Assembly (NCBI GenBank): GCA_963842835.1 | Contig: CAWJIB010000009.1 | Location: 744,001-808,000, forward strand | From: Roseiarcus sp963842835 | Lineage (GTDB): Bacteria; Pseudomonadota; Alphaproteobacteria; Rhizobiales; Beijerinckiaceae | Direction of reading: 5' to 3' | Length of the DNA stretch: 64,000 nt | Shown: positions 1 through 8,165 of the stretch, in pieces | Position numbering within the stretch: position 1 is the stretch's first letter | Layout: the number at the start of each line of letters is the position of its first letter | Position numbers and translations under genes: made by a program | The notes under the pieces: generated by a model | Told to the model about the DNA's origin: nothing | The model's database searches: none | The model's input: the letters and a program-made list of their open reading frames with translations, nothing else

Positions 1-1
1 G

Positions 2-739
2 GCGCGCAAGACGGTGCGCCGATATAGCGCCGTCGCGCCGCAGGAGCCGCTGCTCGAACTTCTCGTCGCGGCGGCGCTCAGCGCCTCGGCGAAATCGGAC
101 TTCCAACAGGCGTCAATCCTTCGCGTCGCCGACGCCGACAAACGCGCGGCGATCGGGGCGCTGTTTCCCAAAATGTCGTGGATCGGCGCCGCTCCGGCGT
201 TCTTCGTTTTTCTCGGCGACTCACGGCGACTGCAGCGGATCGGCGAAATGCGCGGCAAGCCGGTCAGAAACGGCTCGCTCGAGGGCTTCTTCAATGCGGC
301 CGTCGACGCCGCCCTCGCTCTGCAAACCATGATCTTGTGCGCCGAGGCGAAGGGTCTGGGCGTTTGTCCGATCAGCGTCATCCGCAACGAAGTGGACCGT
401 GTCGCCGAGATCCTCGCATTGCCGGACATGGTCTTCCCGGTCGCCGGCCTGTGTCTGGGCTATCCCTCGGGCGAGGGCCGCGTAAGCCTCCGTCTGCCCC
501 GTTCGGTCACGACGCATCGCGACGTCTACGACGACGGCGCCTTGCCAAGCGCGGTCGACGATTACGACCGCCGCCGAGAGGCGCGGCACGCGATCCCCAG
601 GGACCAGCGCCGCGACGACGCCAAATATGGCGAAGCCGAATTCTATGGCTGGTCCGAAGACAAAGCTCGCCAGGGCGCCGCTCCGGAAGGGGCGGCGTTT
701 CCTGTCTTTCTACGGCGGCGCGGGTTCAGTTTCGACTGA
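2..739 (+). CDS. Nitroreductase-family protein, 5' end cut by the window
   Basis: The protein belongs to the FMN-dependent nitroreductase fold, whose members use NAD(P)H to reduce nitro compounds, quinones or flavins. The first visible residues, R-K-T-V-R-R-Y, match the family's N-terminal R-x-S/T-x-R-x-F/Y motif, and the frame is open to base 2, so the true start lies upstream. The central part (G-K-P-V-R-N-G-S, A-V-D-A-A-L-A-L-Q, then A-K-G-L-G-V-C-P-I) matches the FMN-binding core and the usual G-L-G-x-C helix. The tail after about residue 185 is charged and variable. It precedes an amino-acid-type ABC importer on the same strand by about 80 bases and could belong to the same nitrogen-compound locus. 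The substrate cannot be read from the sequence. Confidence 0.75.
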   Translation, partial: ARKTVRRYSAVAPQEPLLELLVAAALSASAKSDFQQASILRVADADKRAAIGALFPKMSWIGAAPAFFVFLGDSRRLQRIGEMRGKPVRNGSLEGFFNAAVDAALALQTMILCAEAKGLGVCPISVIRNEVDRVAEILALPDMVFPVAGLCLGYPSGEGRVSLRLPRSVTTHRDVYDDGALPSAVDDYDRRREARHAIPRDQRRDDAKYGEAEFYGWSEDKARQGAAPEGAAFPVFLRRRGFSFD

Positions 740-822
740 CGCGCCGATCGAAAACAAAAAACGCCTGGGACGAAACGCCGCGCGGCAAAGCCGAATCGAT
801 CACCGTCAGGAAAGGTTCCAAA

Positions 823-1680
823 ATGTTGTCTGCGAGCTCCAAGTTCCTCAAATTTTCGCGCCGCACGTTACTGGCTGTCGTCGCCCTGCCACTGGCGATA
901 TCCGCCTTGGGCGTCAGCGCTCAGGCGGCAAGCCTCGATGAGATCAAGAAGCGCGGCTATCTGATCGTCGCCACGGAGGACGATTTCCGTCCGTTCGAAT
1001 TCGTCAAAGACGGGACGCCAACCGGATTCGACAATGAAATGATCGCGGATCTGCGCAAATACGCGCCCTTCGAAATTCGCCAGGAAATTCTGCCCTGGAC
1101 AGGCATTCTGGCGGGCGTCAGCACGGGCAAATACGACGTGGCGATCACCGCGGCGATCATCACCAAGGAGCGCAAGAAGTCGCTGGATTTCACCAGCCCG
1201 ATCGCCGACGCGACGCATTATTACGTGAAGCGAAAGAGCGACGACAGCATCAAGTCGGTGAAGGACCTGAGCGGCAAGACGGTCGGCGTTCAAGCCGGCA
1301 GCGCCCTGCTGGCGCGCCTGCCCGAGCTCGCCGCGACCTTGCAAAAGGACGGCGGCGCGCTCGGCAAGATCGTCGAATACACTTCCTATCCCGACGCCTA
1401 CCAGGATCTCGCGCTCGGGCGCACCGATTACGTCGTCAACACGGTCATCAACCTGCAAACCCTCGTGGCCGAGAAGCCGGCGGTGTTCGAACTCGGGCAA
1501 GCCGTATCGGGCAAATCCTTCCCGGCTTGGGCCGTCGCCAAGGACAACGCCTCGCTGGTCGAATTCCTCAACGGGTTCATCGCCAAGCAGAAAGAGACGG
1601 GCCGGTTCGCCGAATTGCAGAAGAAGTGGTTTGGCCAATCCTTCCCCGATCTGCCGGCGACCTTCGAGCCCGAGTTCTGA
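823..1680 (+). CDS. Amino-acid ABC transporter, periplasmic substrate-binding protein
   Basis: This is a family 3 periplasmic binding protein (SBP_bac_3) of about 285 residues that would deliver a polar amino acid or related solute to the permeases encoded next. Residues 1-35 form a signal peptide with a twin-arginine-like S-R-R-T-L-L stretch and an A-Q-A cleavage site. The mature part begins L-D-E-I-K-K-R-G-Y-L-I-V-A-T, typical of the family, and includes F-R-P-F-E-F, the G-K-Y-D-V-A-I-T-A hinge and D-F-T-S-P. The ATG at 823 was chosen because it gives a signal peptide; a much longer open frame upstream overlaps the nitroreductase and is not coding. The two permeases, an ATPase, a RidA protein and a DUF1989 protein follow on the same strand. 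Confidence 0.9.
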   Translation: MLSASSKFLKFSRRTLLAVVALPLAISALGVSAQAASLDEIKKRGYLIVATEDDFRPFEFVKDGTPTGFDNEMIADLRKYAPFEIRQEILPWTGILAGVSTGKYDVAITAAIITKERKKSLDFTSPIADATHYYVKRKSDDSIKSVKDLSGKTVGVQAGSALLARLPELAATLQKDGGALGKIVEYTSYPDAYQDLALGRTDYVVNTVINLQTLVAEKPAVFELGQAVSGKSFPAWAVAKDNASLVEFLNGFIAKQKETGRFAELQKKWFGQSFPDLPATFEPEF

Positions 1681-1707
1681 TCGGGGCTCCGACAGGCGAC
1701 GACGGAC

Positions 1708-2355
1708 ATGACCGCGAGCGATGCGCTTTCGATCCTAAAAGGCGCCGGGGCGACACTCACCCTGTCTGTCCTCGGCATCCTCTTGGGATTGCCGATCGGC
1801 CTTGCCCTGGCGATCGCTCGCTGGGCGCAAGTTCCGCTGCTGGGGCGCATCGTCGCGCTCTATGTCAGCCTGCTGCGCGCGACGCCGCTGGTGACCCTGC
1901 TGCTGCTTCTGTTCTTCGCGCTGCCGAATGTCGGCGTTCCGATCGGGCCGTACTCGGCGGCGCTTCTCGCGTTGGTGATGAATACGTCGGCGTTCAACTG
2001 CGAGGTCTGGCGCGCCTCGCTCCTCGCTTTCCCGAAGGACCAATATGAAGCCGCGCAGTCCGTCGGCATGGGCGCCGCGCTGCGTTTTCGGCGAATTCTG
2101 CTTCCGCAAATCGCGCGGGCGAGTCTGCCCGGGCTCGTTAACGAAATGTCGATGCTCATCAAGGTGACGCCCGTCCTGGCGGTGGTCGGCGTGGTCGACA
2201 TCACGCGCGCGGCGCAACGCGTCGGCGCCGAAACCTACGAACCCTTGCCGCCGTACCTCGTCGCCCTGGCGATCTATGTGCCCATCGTATTCGCCCTCCT
2301 CATGCTGCAGCGTTGGCTCGAGCGTCGGCAGTCGAGAGCGGAGCTCGTGTCGTGA
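1708..2355 (+). CDS. Amino-acid ABC transporter permease (HisM/GlnP type), first subunit
   Basis: This inner-membrane permease of 215 residues is in the family used by polar amino acid importers. It shows about five hydrophobic segments and the N-terminal G-A-G-A-T-L-T-L-S-V-L-G region. The family's cytoplasmic coupling loop is present as E-A-A-Q-S-V-G-M-G. It begins 27 bases after the binding protein, and its TGA overlaps the GTG start of the second permease, so the two should be translationally coupled and form a heterodimer. Confidence 0.9.
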   Translation: MTASDALSILKGAGATLTLSVLGILLGLPIGLALAIARWAQVPLLGRIVALYVSLLRATPLVTLLLLLFFALPNVGVPIGPYSAALLALVMNTSAFNCEVWRASLLAFPKDQYEAAQSVGMGAALRFRRILLPQIARASLPGLVNEMSMLIKVTPVLAVVGVVDITRAAQRVGAETYEPLPPYLVALAIYVPIVFALLMLQRWLERRQSRAELVS

Positions 2356-3008
2356 TCCGCGATTTCGGCGTGGTCTGGAGCGAGCGCGGCCTCTTGTTGG
2401 AGGGCCTGGAAAACACCGCGATCATCGCGCTCGTGTCCGCCGTTCTCGCGCTCGCCTTCGGCGCCGCGCTGACGCCGGCGCTGCGTTCACGGCGTCGCCT
2501 GCCGCTCTGGCTGGCGCGGACCTTTGTCGACGGCATGCGCTGCATGCCGTTCCTGCTGCTGGTCTACGTCGTCTATTATGGGCTGCCCTCATTGGGCCTT
2601 CGGCTCGACAATTGGGGCTCCGGCCTCGCAGCGCTCGTTCTCTACAACACGGCCTATATGGCTGAAATTCTGCGCGGCGCCTGGGAGGCGCAGGCGCCGG
2701 AGCCGGCGGAGGCGGGCGTCGCTTTCGGGTTCCACGGCCTGGGATTGTTTCGCCGCATCGTGCTGCCGCCATTGGTGCTCGCGGCGGGGCCCGTCATCGG
2801 CAATCAGATGATACAGATCATCAAGGACAGCGCCTTTCTGACCACGATCGCGCTCTCCGAACTGACGCATGCGGCGAGTTCGATCCAGTCACGACATTAC
2901 GTCCCCTTCGCCGCCTTCATCACCGCCGTATTTCTGTACTGGGGACTCTGCCTCTTGGTCGAGGCCGGCGTCTCCGCGCTTGGCCGCGTCGCCGAAGTCC
3001 GGCGCTGA
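2352..3008 (+). CDS. Amino-acid ABC transporter permease, second subunit
   Basis: This is the second His/Glu/Gln-type permease, about 218 residues. The GTG at 2352 was chosen because it overlaps the previous stop (GTGA) and gives the usual short N-terminus before G-L-E-N-T-A-I-I-A-L; the frame stays open for 13 codons upstream. The coupling loop reads E-A-G-V-A-F-G-F-H-G-L-G, and the segment K-D-S-A-F-L-T-T-I is the conserved K-(D/N)-(T/S)-S/A-L region. It should pair with the preceding subunit and bind the ATPase encoded 14 bases downstream. Confidence 0.9.
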   Translation: MIRDFGVVWSERGLLLEGLENTAIIALVSAVLALAFGAALTPALRSRRRLPLWLARTFVDGMRCMPFLLLVYVVYYGLPSLGLRLDNWGSGLAALVLYNTAYMAEILRGAWEAQAPEPAEAGVAFGFHGLGLFRRIVLPPLVLAAGPVIGNQMIQIIKDSAFLTTIALSELTHAASSIQSRHYVPFAAFITAVFLYWGLCLLVEAGVSALGRVAEVRR

Positions 3009-3022
3009 AGGAGACCGCTGGA

Positions 3023-3799
3023 ATGGCTGCCAAGATCCTCAATGTGGTCGGCGTATCCAAGACGTTTGGCGCGGCGACGGTTCTGAGCGACGTCAGCTTT
3101 CAGGTGGACCGCGGCGAGACCGTGTGCGTGTTGGGCCCGTCCGGATCGGGAAAGTCGACGCTGCTGCGCTGCATCAACTGGCTGGAAAGACCCGACGCGG
3201 GCCACGTCTATCTCAACGGCGCCCGCGTCGGCGTGATGAACGACGGTCGGCTCATGCTCGATCGCGAGTTGTCGAAGGCGCGCACGCGCATGGGCATGGT
3301 GTTTCAACATTTCGCCCTGTGGCCCCATCTCACGGTTTTGCAAAACGTGATGGAAGCGCCGCTCCATGTGCAGAAACGGCCTCACGCCGAAGTGCGGGAC
3401 GAAGCGCTGGCGCTGCTCGCCAAGGTGGGCCTGGCGGATAAGCGCGACGCCTTCCCGGCGAAGCTGTCCGGCGGGCAAAAGCAGCGCGTCGGCATCGCCC
3501 GAGCGCTCGCCATGCGCCCGGACCTCATTCTGTTCGACGAGCCGACGAGCGCCCTCGACCCGGAACTTGTCGGCGAGGTCCTGGTCGTCATGCGCGATCT
3601 GGCCCGCGAGGGCATGACGATGATCGTCGTGACCCACGAAATGGCGTTTGCTCGCGAGGTCGCGAGCCGAATCCTCTTTCTCGATCGAGGCAAGGTCGTC
3701 GAGACCGGCTCGCCCGAGCAGTTCTTCACCAACCCGACGAGCGAACGCGCTCGCCAGTTCTTGCAGCGTTACGCCGACCGCCCCACCGCCAGCCCTTGA
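3023..3799 (+). CDS. Amino-acid ABC transporter ATPase (GlnQ/HisP type)
   Basis: This ATP-binding subunit has 258 residues, the normal length for the GlnQ/HisP family. The Walker A motif G-P-S-G-S-G-K-S-T lies near residue 39, the signature L-S-G-G-Q-K-Q-R-V near residue 149, and the Walker B L-I-L-F-D-E-P-T-S-A-L-D follows. The switch histidine is in V-T-H-E-M-A-F-A. A good ribosome site (GAAGGAGA) precedes the ATG. It completes a four-gene importer with the binding protein and two permeases. Confidence 0.94.
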   Translation: MAAKILNVVGVSKTFGAATVLSDVSFQVDRGETVCVLGPSGSGKSTLLRCINWLERPDAGHVYLNGARVGVMNDGRLMLDRELSKARTRMGMVFQHFALWPHLTVLQNVMEAPLHVQKRPHAEVRDEALALLAKVGLADKRDAFPAKLSGGQKQRVGIARALAMRPDLILFDEPTSALDPELVGEVLVVMRDLAREGMTMIVVTHEMAFAREVASRILFLDRGKVVETGSPEQFFTNPTSERARQFLQRYADRPTASP

Positions 3800-3810
3800 G
3801 GAGACTTTCC

Positions 3811-4203
3811 ATGGACCCGCTTTTTCACATGCTTGCCGGCGCGCCCAAGCCGGTGGCGCCCTACAGCCACGCGGTCGAAGCCGGCGGCTTCGTGTTCGTC
3901 ACCGGTCAGTTGGCGACCGATCCCGACGACGACAGCCTGCCCGTTCCGCCCGGCATCGAAGCGCAGACCCACAAGGTGATGGACAATCTCACGCGCGTGC
4001 TCACGGGTTGCCGCCTCACGCTCGCCGACGTCGTCTGCGTGCGCGTCTTTCTCACTGATTTCCAACGCGACTACGCGACCATGAACGCGATCTACGCCTC
4101 GTATTTTCCGGTCGATCGACGACCGGCGCGCACGACGGTCGGCGTGACCGGTCTGGCCCGCGAAGGCGTCGTCGAGATCGACATGATCGCGGTTCGTCGT
4201 TGA
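3811..4203 (+). CDS. RidA (YjgF/YER057c/UK114) family protein
   Basis: Members of this small trimeric cytosolic family, here 130 residues, hydrolyse reactive enamine/imine intermediates from PLP enzymes or act in specific degradation pathways. The N-terminal P-V-A-P-Y-S-H-A-V-E-A-G-G sequence, the core G-F-V-F-V-T-G-Q and the C-terminal R-T-T-V-G-V-T-G-L are typical. The arginine that binds the substrate carboxylate in canonical RidA corresponds to the R of P-A-R-T-T. The ATG at 3811 follows a GAGGAGA site; an in-frame TTG at 3796 overlapping the ATPase is less likely. Its position between a transporter and a DUF1989 gene suggests a pathway-specific deaminase role rather than housekeeping RidA. 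Confidence 0.88.
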   Translation: MDPLFHMLAGAPKPVAPYSHAVEAGGFVFVTGQLATDPDDDSLPVPPGIEAQTHKVMDNLTRVLTGCRLTLADVVCVRVFLTDFQRDYATMNAIYASYFPVDRRPARTTVGVTGLAREGVVEIDMIAVRR

Positions 4204-4217
4204 CGAGAGGCCTCCCG

Positions 4218-4814
4218 ATGTCACTCATCGAAATCCCCGCCCGGCGCGGCAAAGCCGCGTTCGTCGCCGCCGGACAAACGATAACGGTTGTCAATACGCA
4301 CGGCGAGCAGGTGGTCGACACCTGGGCGTTCCATCGACACGACCTCGGCGAGTTTATGTCGAACGAGCATACGCGCGCCCACACGCTGCATATATCGCCT
4401 CGGCCCGGCGACATCTTGCGCAGCAATCGCCGTCGTCCGATCCTCACGCTCGTCGAAGACACGTCCGGCGGAGTGCATGACACGCTCATCGCGGCCTGCG
4501 ACGAGCATCGCTATGCCTTCCTCGGCGTGCAGGGTCATCACGACAATTGTCAGGACAATCTGTTCGCCGCCATGGGCGAACTCGGCCTCAAGCCCCCCGA
4601 AGTGCCCAGTCCGCTCAACCTGTTCATGAACATTCCCTGGGCTTCGAACGGCGAGCTCGCTTTCGCCGCGCCGCCGCGACCGACGCCCGGCGGGTTCGTG
4701 CGCCTGCGCGCGGAAATGGACATCGTCATCGCCTTTTCCGCATGCCCGCAAGACATCCTGCCGATCAACGGCAAGGCGGGGAGACCCGTCGAAGCGCACT
4801 TCTCGATCGCCTAG
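4218..4814 (+). CDS. DUF1989 / urea-carboxylase-associated family protein
   Basis: The protein has about 198 residues and matches the DUF1989 family, first named for proteins next to urea carboxylase genes. Members that have been studied (the CgdA/CgdB pair) deiminate carboxyguanidine. Family traits seen here are the N-terminal R-R-G-K-A-A-F-V-A-A-G-Q, the E-Q-V-V-D-T-W segment, S-N-E-H-T-R, and a Cys/His-rich core with G-V-H-D-T, A-A-C-D and H-H-D-N-C-Q-D-N that could bind metal. The start at 4218 follows GAGAGG. Unlike CgdAB it is a single copy, and no carboxylase or allophanate hydrolase lies in the window. I infer hydrolysis of a C-N bond in the solute brought in by the upstream importer. 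Confidence 0.8.
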   Translation: MSLIEIPARRGKAAFVAAGQTITVVNTHGEQVVDTWAFHRHDLGEFMSNEHTRAHTLHISPRPGDILRSNRRRPILTLVEDTSGGVHDTLIAACDEHRYAFLGVQGHHDNCQDNLFAAMGELGLKPPEVPSPLNLFMNIPWASNGELAFAAPPRPTPGGFVRLRAEMDIVIAFSACPQDILPINGKAGRPVEAHFSIA

Positions 4815-5062
4815 TCCAAGTCAACGCGAGTCGCCCGAAGGCGCCGAAGCTTTTGCGCTGCGGCGATGAACGCGTGGCGCGAGGCGCTCGCGGCGGCTCA
4901 GAACAACACGGGACGCAGGCCTGTCGCGTTCTTCGTTCGACAACATGACAAAGCCTCTTCAGCCACTCCTAACCACTTGCTGCGTTGGCGACTCGTTCGC
5001 CTTCGCCGACGCATGCAATATGCTGCTTATGATCGTGGCGCACCAAGCCGTAACGCGGGCGT

Positions 5063-5887
5063 TTATTGAGGCTTGCCCCGCTTCAGGAAAATTTGCGGCG
5101 CGCGAGCCATCGGCGTCAGCGGCGCATCCCCGCCAGGCAGTCGCTCATGGCCGCCGATGACGAGATACCCGTTCGGCAAGAGTTGCGCCAGGATGCGCGC
5201 GAGGACCTGCTCCTGCAATGGCGGCGTAAAATACGTAAAGGCGACATAGCGGCAGAGGATGAGATCGAACGGAATCGCAGGCGCCTCCGATCGCAAGTCC
5301 TCATGCCGGAAGTCGATCCCCTTACGATGTTGCGGCTTCACGCAAAAAAGAGAACCGACCCGATCGAAAGCTTGTTCGATGAAATGGACCGGCAATTCGT
5401 GCAGGCTTGTCGCCTGAAAGCAGGCATCCCGCGCGCGGGCGAGCATGGCCGTATCGACATCGGTGGCGATGAGCGAGAGGCCCGCGCCCGGACAGGATTT
5501 CGCGACTTCAAGGTCCCAGAGGATTTTGAGCGTGTAGGGCTCCTCTCCAGAGGCGCAGCCGGCGGACCAAATGCGGGCGTCGCGTCCCTCTTGTTTGGCG
5601 CGTGAAGCGATTTCGGGCAGCACATGTCTGCGCAACGTCTCGAACACGCGCTTGTCCCGGAAGAAGCGCGAAATGCTGATGTGGCAACATTCGTCGAGAA
5701 CGCGCCACTCCGCCGGATCGGCCTCAAGCCGGGCCCGGTAAGCAGCGAGGTCGGCAAGTCCGAGATCGCTCATGCGCCGCTTGAGCCGTTTGCAAACCTG
5801 GCCGCGAACCTTGCGGAATCCCGTCCAGCGCAAGCTAAGTTGCGGCAGCGCCCACTGCAGGAAGGCCGTGCAATCCTTGTCATTCAC
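5063..5887 (-). CDS. CheR-like protein methyltransferase, orphan
   Basis: The 274-residue protein has the CheR layout: a helical N-terminal domain (C-K-R-L-K-R-R-M-S-D-L-G-L), then an S-adenosylmethionine-binding domain with S-A-G-C-A-S-G-E-E-P-Y-T-L as motif I. A-T-D-V-D-T-A-M-L follows as the acidic ribose-binding loop, and D-L-I-L-C-R-Y-V as motif IV. CheR methylates glutamates of chemoreceptors, but no chemotaxis gene lies nearby, so the target is unknown. Two residues differ from the usual pattern: C-R-Y-V replaces C-R-N-V, and the region before the S-R-F-F-R-D element reads C-C-H-I-S-I rather than T-x-N-x-T. The start is a GTG without a strong ribosome site. Confidence 0.82.
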   Translation of the reverse strand: MNDKDCTAFLQWALPQLSLRWTGFRKVRGQVCKRLKRRMSDLGLADLAAYRARLEADPAEWRVLDECCHISISRFFRDKRVFETLRRHVLPEIASRAKQEGRDARIWSAGCASGEEPYTLKILWDLEVAKSCPGAGLSLIATDVDTAMLARARDACFQATSLHELPVHFIEQAFDRVGSLFCVKPQHRKGIDFRHEDLRSEAPAIPFDLILCRYVAFTYFTPPLQEQVLARILAQLLPNGYLVIGGHERLPGGDAPLTPMARAPQIFLKRGKPQ

Positions 5888-6444
5888 AGGGCGCTAACTC
5901 TGGCTCGATTGCAATTGTCGCCAGGCGGCGTGGGCGCCGGCTTGGCCACCGCATCGCATTAGTTCATATGATGCGGCAGCGGCCCTAGAGGTTGCTTGAG
6001 AGAGGTCAACCCGAGGCGGCCTTGCGCATGCCCGGACAGCCACGCGCCGCGCAGGCGATAATTGGCCAATTATTGATCGAGATCAGTGCGCGCAGGCGGT
6101 TCACGCGCTTAGATGCGGCTACCGTCGTGCGGAGGCAAGATTGGCGAAGCGAGCGGTGAAGCGTCTACGGGCGCGGATCTGCGGAAGCGATGAACCAGTT
6201 TACCGGTGAAGCATGGCGGAGGGGCCCGCAGCCTTCCTCTCCGAGCATCCCGGAAGAGATTCCGGTCCGACGGGCAGGTGGCGCGGGCCCTGCGCTTTCA
6301 GGCCGAGCGACGCCTTCTTCCGTTCCACGACGGAAGGGGAGTTCGCGAACGCGCTTAAAGGATCGAAGAACGCAGCGATGCGGACCTGCGCCCGGTCCGG
6401 CGCAGTCAAGCGTCCTGCGCGAATGGTCTCGGAGAACGCCATAA
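5888..6444. other. Intergenic region between the CheR-like gene and the 6445 gene
   Basis: This 557-base gap separates two divergent genes. Short frames on both strands across 6190-6444 look like chance GC-rich frames: they have unrelated translations and no family features. The one notable element is a palindrome with an adjacent FNR-like box at 6058-6086, described separately. Confidence 0.5.
6058..6086. promoter_or_regulatory. 16-bp perfect palindrome overlapping an FNR/FixK-like box
   Basis: Bases 6058-6073 read ATAATTGGCCAATTAT, a perfect palindrome. Its last base begins TTGATCGAGATCAG (6073-6086), which matches the FNR/FixK consensus TTGAT-N4-ATCAA except at the last base. Such boxes activate genes under low oxygen when placed about 41 bases before a transcription start. 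The site is about 360 bases before the gene at 6445 and 170 bases before the divergent CheR-like gene, so the target is uncertain. Confidence 0.5.
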
Positions 6445-6918
6445 ATGGAAACCTACCCGGTTGATATCGACGCCGAGCAAGTCGTTCGGTGGGTCAAGGC
6501 GGAATATGACGCTGCAGAACCGGCTTTCAGGATCACGGTGAGGCGCAGCAGTGAAGTGCAGGAGATTCCCGTTCGCAGGGAGCTTCATCTCGGCGATGTG
6601 GAGCGCGAGGATCTGAGCGAAGTCGAGACCATCGCGACGTTGGAAATTGCGCCCCTCCACGCAAGCGAGGGCTGGCTGCTCAGTGTTGTCGTCGAAGATG
6701 AAGTCGGCTCGCGTGTCTTTGAAGGGGATATGGGCGCTGCGGGAGAACGACAGATCGACTTTGCCGCCTTCTACAATGAATTCATCCGCCCGGGGCGGGG
6801 AAGCGCCAATGTGATCGCGGAGGCGGAAAATTCAGCGGCCGCAGCGCGCCTGAGCGATCTCGTTAATGCGATTGAGGAAAATCGTCACAGCGTCGACCGC
6901 GGCTCATCGAAACGCTAA
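6445..6918 (+). CDS. Uncharacterised acidic protein upstream of rtcA
   Basis: I do not recognise this 157-residue protein. It is acidic and lacks a signal peptide, membrane segment or cysteine motif. It alternates short beta-like stretches (F-R-I-T-V-R-R, W-L-L-S-V-V-V-E) with charged loops, and the C-terminus is helical and charged. Codon use and GC look like those of its neighbours, which supports a real gene. It lies 135 bases before rtcA on the same strand, so a shared transcript is possible. Confidence 0.6.
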   Translation: METYPVDIDAEQVVRWVKAEYDAAEPAFRITVRRSSEVQEIPVRRELHLGDVEREDLSEVETIATLEIAPLHASEGWLLSVVVEDEVGSRVFEGDMGAAGERQIDFAAFYNEFIRPGRGSANVIAEAENSAAAARLSDLVNAIEENRHSVDRGSSKR

Positions 6919-7053
6919 CGCGCTCATCCGAGTGCGCTTGGCCAAGGCGATGAAAAAGTCTCGGCATGTCTTGGAGCCGGCATCACGGGGGGCATCGAGC
7001 GTGGGCGCTCATGGTTCGAGCCGTGCGGTCGGGCGCACGGCGTCGAGGAGCTG

Positions 7054-8139
7054 ATGGCCGATCGGCTCGAAATCGACGGCTCTTACGGCGAGGGAGGCGG
7101 CCAGATCCTGCGAACCTCTCTGAGCCTGGCTGCGATCACGGGCCGCCGCATCCGCATCCATAACTTGCGCTCGAAGCGGCGAAAGCCGGGTCTTGCCGCT
7201 CAGCATTTGACCGCTGTTCGCGCCGTTGCGGCGCTCTGCCAGGCGGAAACGCGAGGAGACGAGCTCGGATCGCAGGAACTTGATTTTACGCCACAGGCGC
7301 CGGTCCAGAGCGGCAGCTATGTATTCGATGTGGCGCAAGCGCGCGAGGGAGGCAGCGCAGGCTCCGTCAACCTCGTGTTGCAGGCCGTTTTGCTGCCGCT
7401 TGCCCTGGCCACCGGAGAGAGCGATGTCCTGTTGCGCGGCGGCACGCATCTGCCTCTCAGCCCGCCCTTCGATTACATCCGCGACGTCTGGATCAAGGCG
7501 TTGTCGCGTTTTGGCGTCGGCGCGAATGTGACGCTTGATTCATGGGGCTGGTACCCCGTCGGCCGCGGCCAAATAAGGGCGGCGATCGCGGGCTCGCCTG
7601 TGGCGGGACGGGCTCTGAAGCCAATTCGTCTTGTCGAACGGGGCCCGCTGCGTCGTGTTGCCGGCTGCGCGGTCGCCGCCAATCTTCCGGTTCATATTCC
7701 GCAGCGGATGTGCGATCGCGCCACGGCGCTTCTCGCCACGCTTGACGCCGAAATCGCCATTCGCGCCCAGTGCGTTGGCGCGGCCTGCCCTGGCGCGGGG
7801 CTGTTCCTTACCGCCGAATATGAGAACATAGCCTGTGGATTCAGCGCCCTCGGCGCGATTGGCAAGCCGTCGGAACAAGTCGCCGAGGAGGCGTCGAGCT
7901 TGCTATTGGAGCATTGGGCCTCCGGCGCGGCTCTCGACCTTCACCTCGGCGACCAGATTCTCCTTCCCGCATCCTTTTGCGAGAAGCCGTCCGTCTTCTC
8001 GGTCGAAAAGGTGACCACGCACCTCCAGACCAACGCATGGGTCATCGCGCAATTCGGACTGGCCGAGACGCGCTTCGATGGCGAAGGCGGCAAGCCAGCG
8101 ACGGTCACATTGACGCCGGCGCCGGCCAATCGCCGGTAA
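7054..8139 (+). CDS. rtcA: RNA 3'-terminal phosphate cyclase
   Basis: RtcA uses ATP to turn an RNA 3'-phosphate into a 2',3'-cyclic phosphate through a covalent enzyme-AMP intermediate. The 361-residue length is slightly above the roughly 340 of E. coli. The N-terminal D-G-S-Y-G-E-G-G-G-Q-I-L-R-T-S-L-S-L is diagnostic, followed by R-K-P-G-L-A-A-Q-H-L, R-G-G-T-H and P-P-F-D-Y. The histidine that becomes adenylylated is in V-T-T-H-L-Q-T-N near residue 330, so the enzyme should be active. GAGGAG precedes the ATG. No RtcB ligase or RtcR activator is in the window; instead a Clp1-like RNA kinase lies about 6 kb away, which suggests an RNA end-processing role. Confidence 0.95.
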   Translation: MADRLEIDGSYGEGGGQILRTSLSLAAITGRRIRIHNLRSKRRKPGLAAQHLTAVRAVAALCQAETRGDELGSQELDFTPQAPVQSGSYVFDVAQAREGGSAGSVNLVLQAVLLPLALATGESDVLLRGGTHLPLSPPFDYIRDVWIKALSRFGVGANVTLDSWGWYPVGRGQIRAAIAGSPVAGRALKPIRLVERGPLRRVAGCAVAANLPVHIPQRMCDRATALLATLDAEIAIRAQCVGAACPGAGLFLTAEYENIACGFSALGAIGKPSEQVAEEASSLLLEHWASGAALDLHLGDQILLPASFCEKPSVFSVEKVTTHLQTNAWVIAQFGLAETRFDGEGGKPATVTLTPAPANRR

Positions 8140-8165
8140 AGGCGTCGCGCGCTTGGCGCCGGAGT

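Noticed and set aside
178..822. Upstream extension of the amino-acid binding protein frame to 178
   Set aside because: It overlaps the nitroreductase gene in another frame, is arginine-rich and would hide the signal peptide that starts at 823.
6190..6444. Short genes upstream of the 6445 gene
   Set aside because: Three overlapping frames on both strands give unrelated arginine/proline-rich translations without family features.
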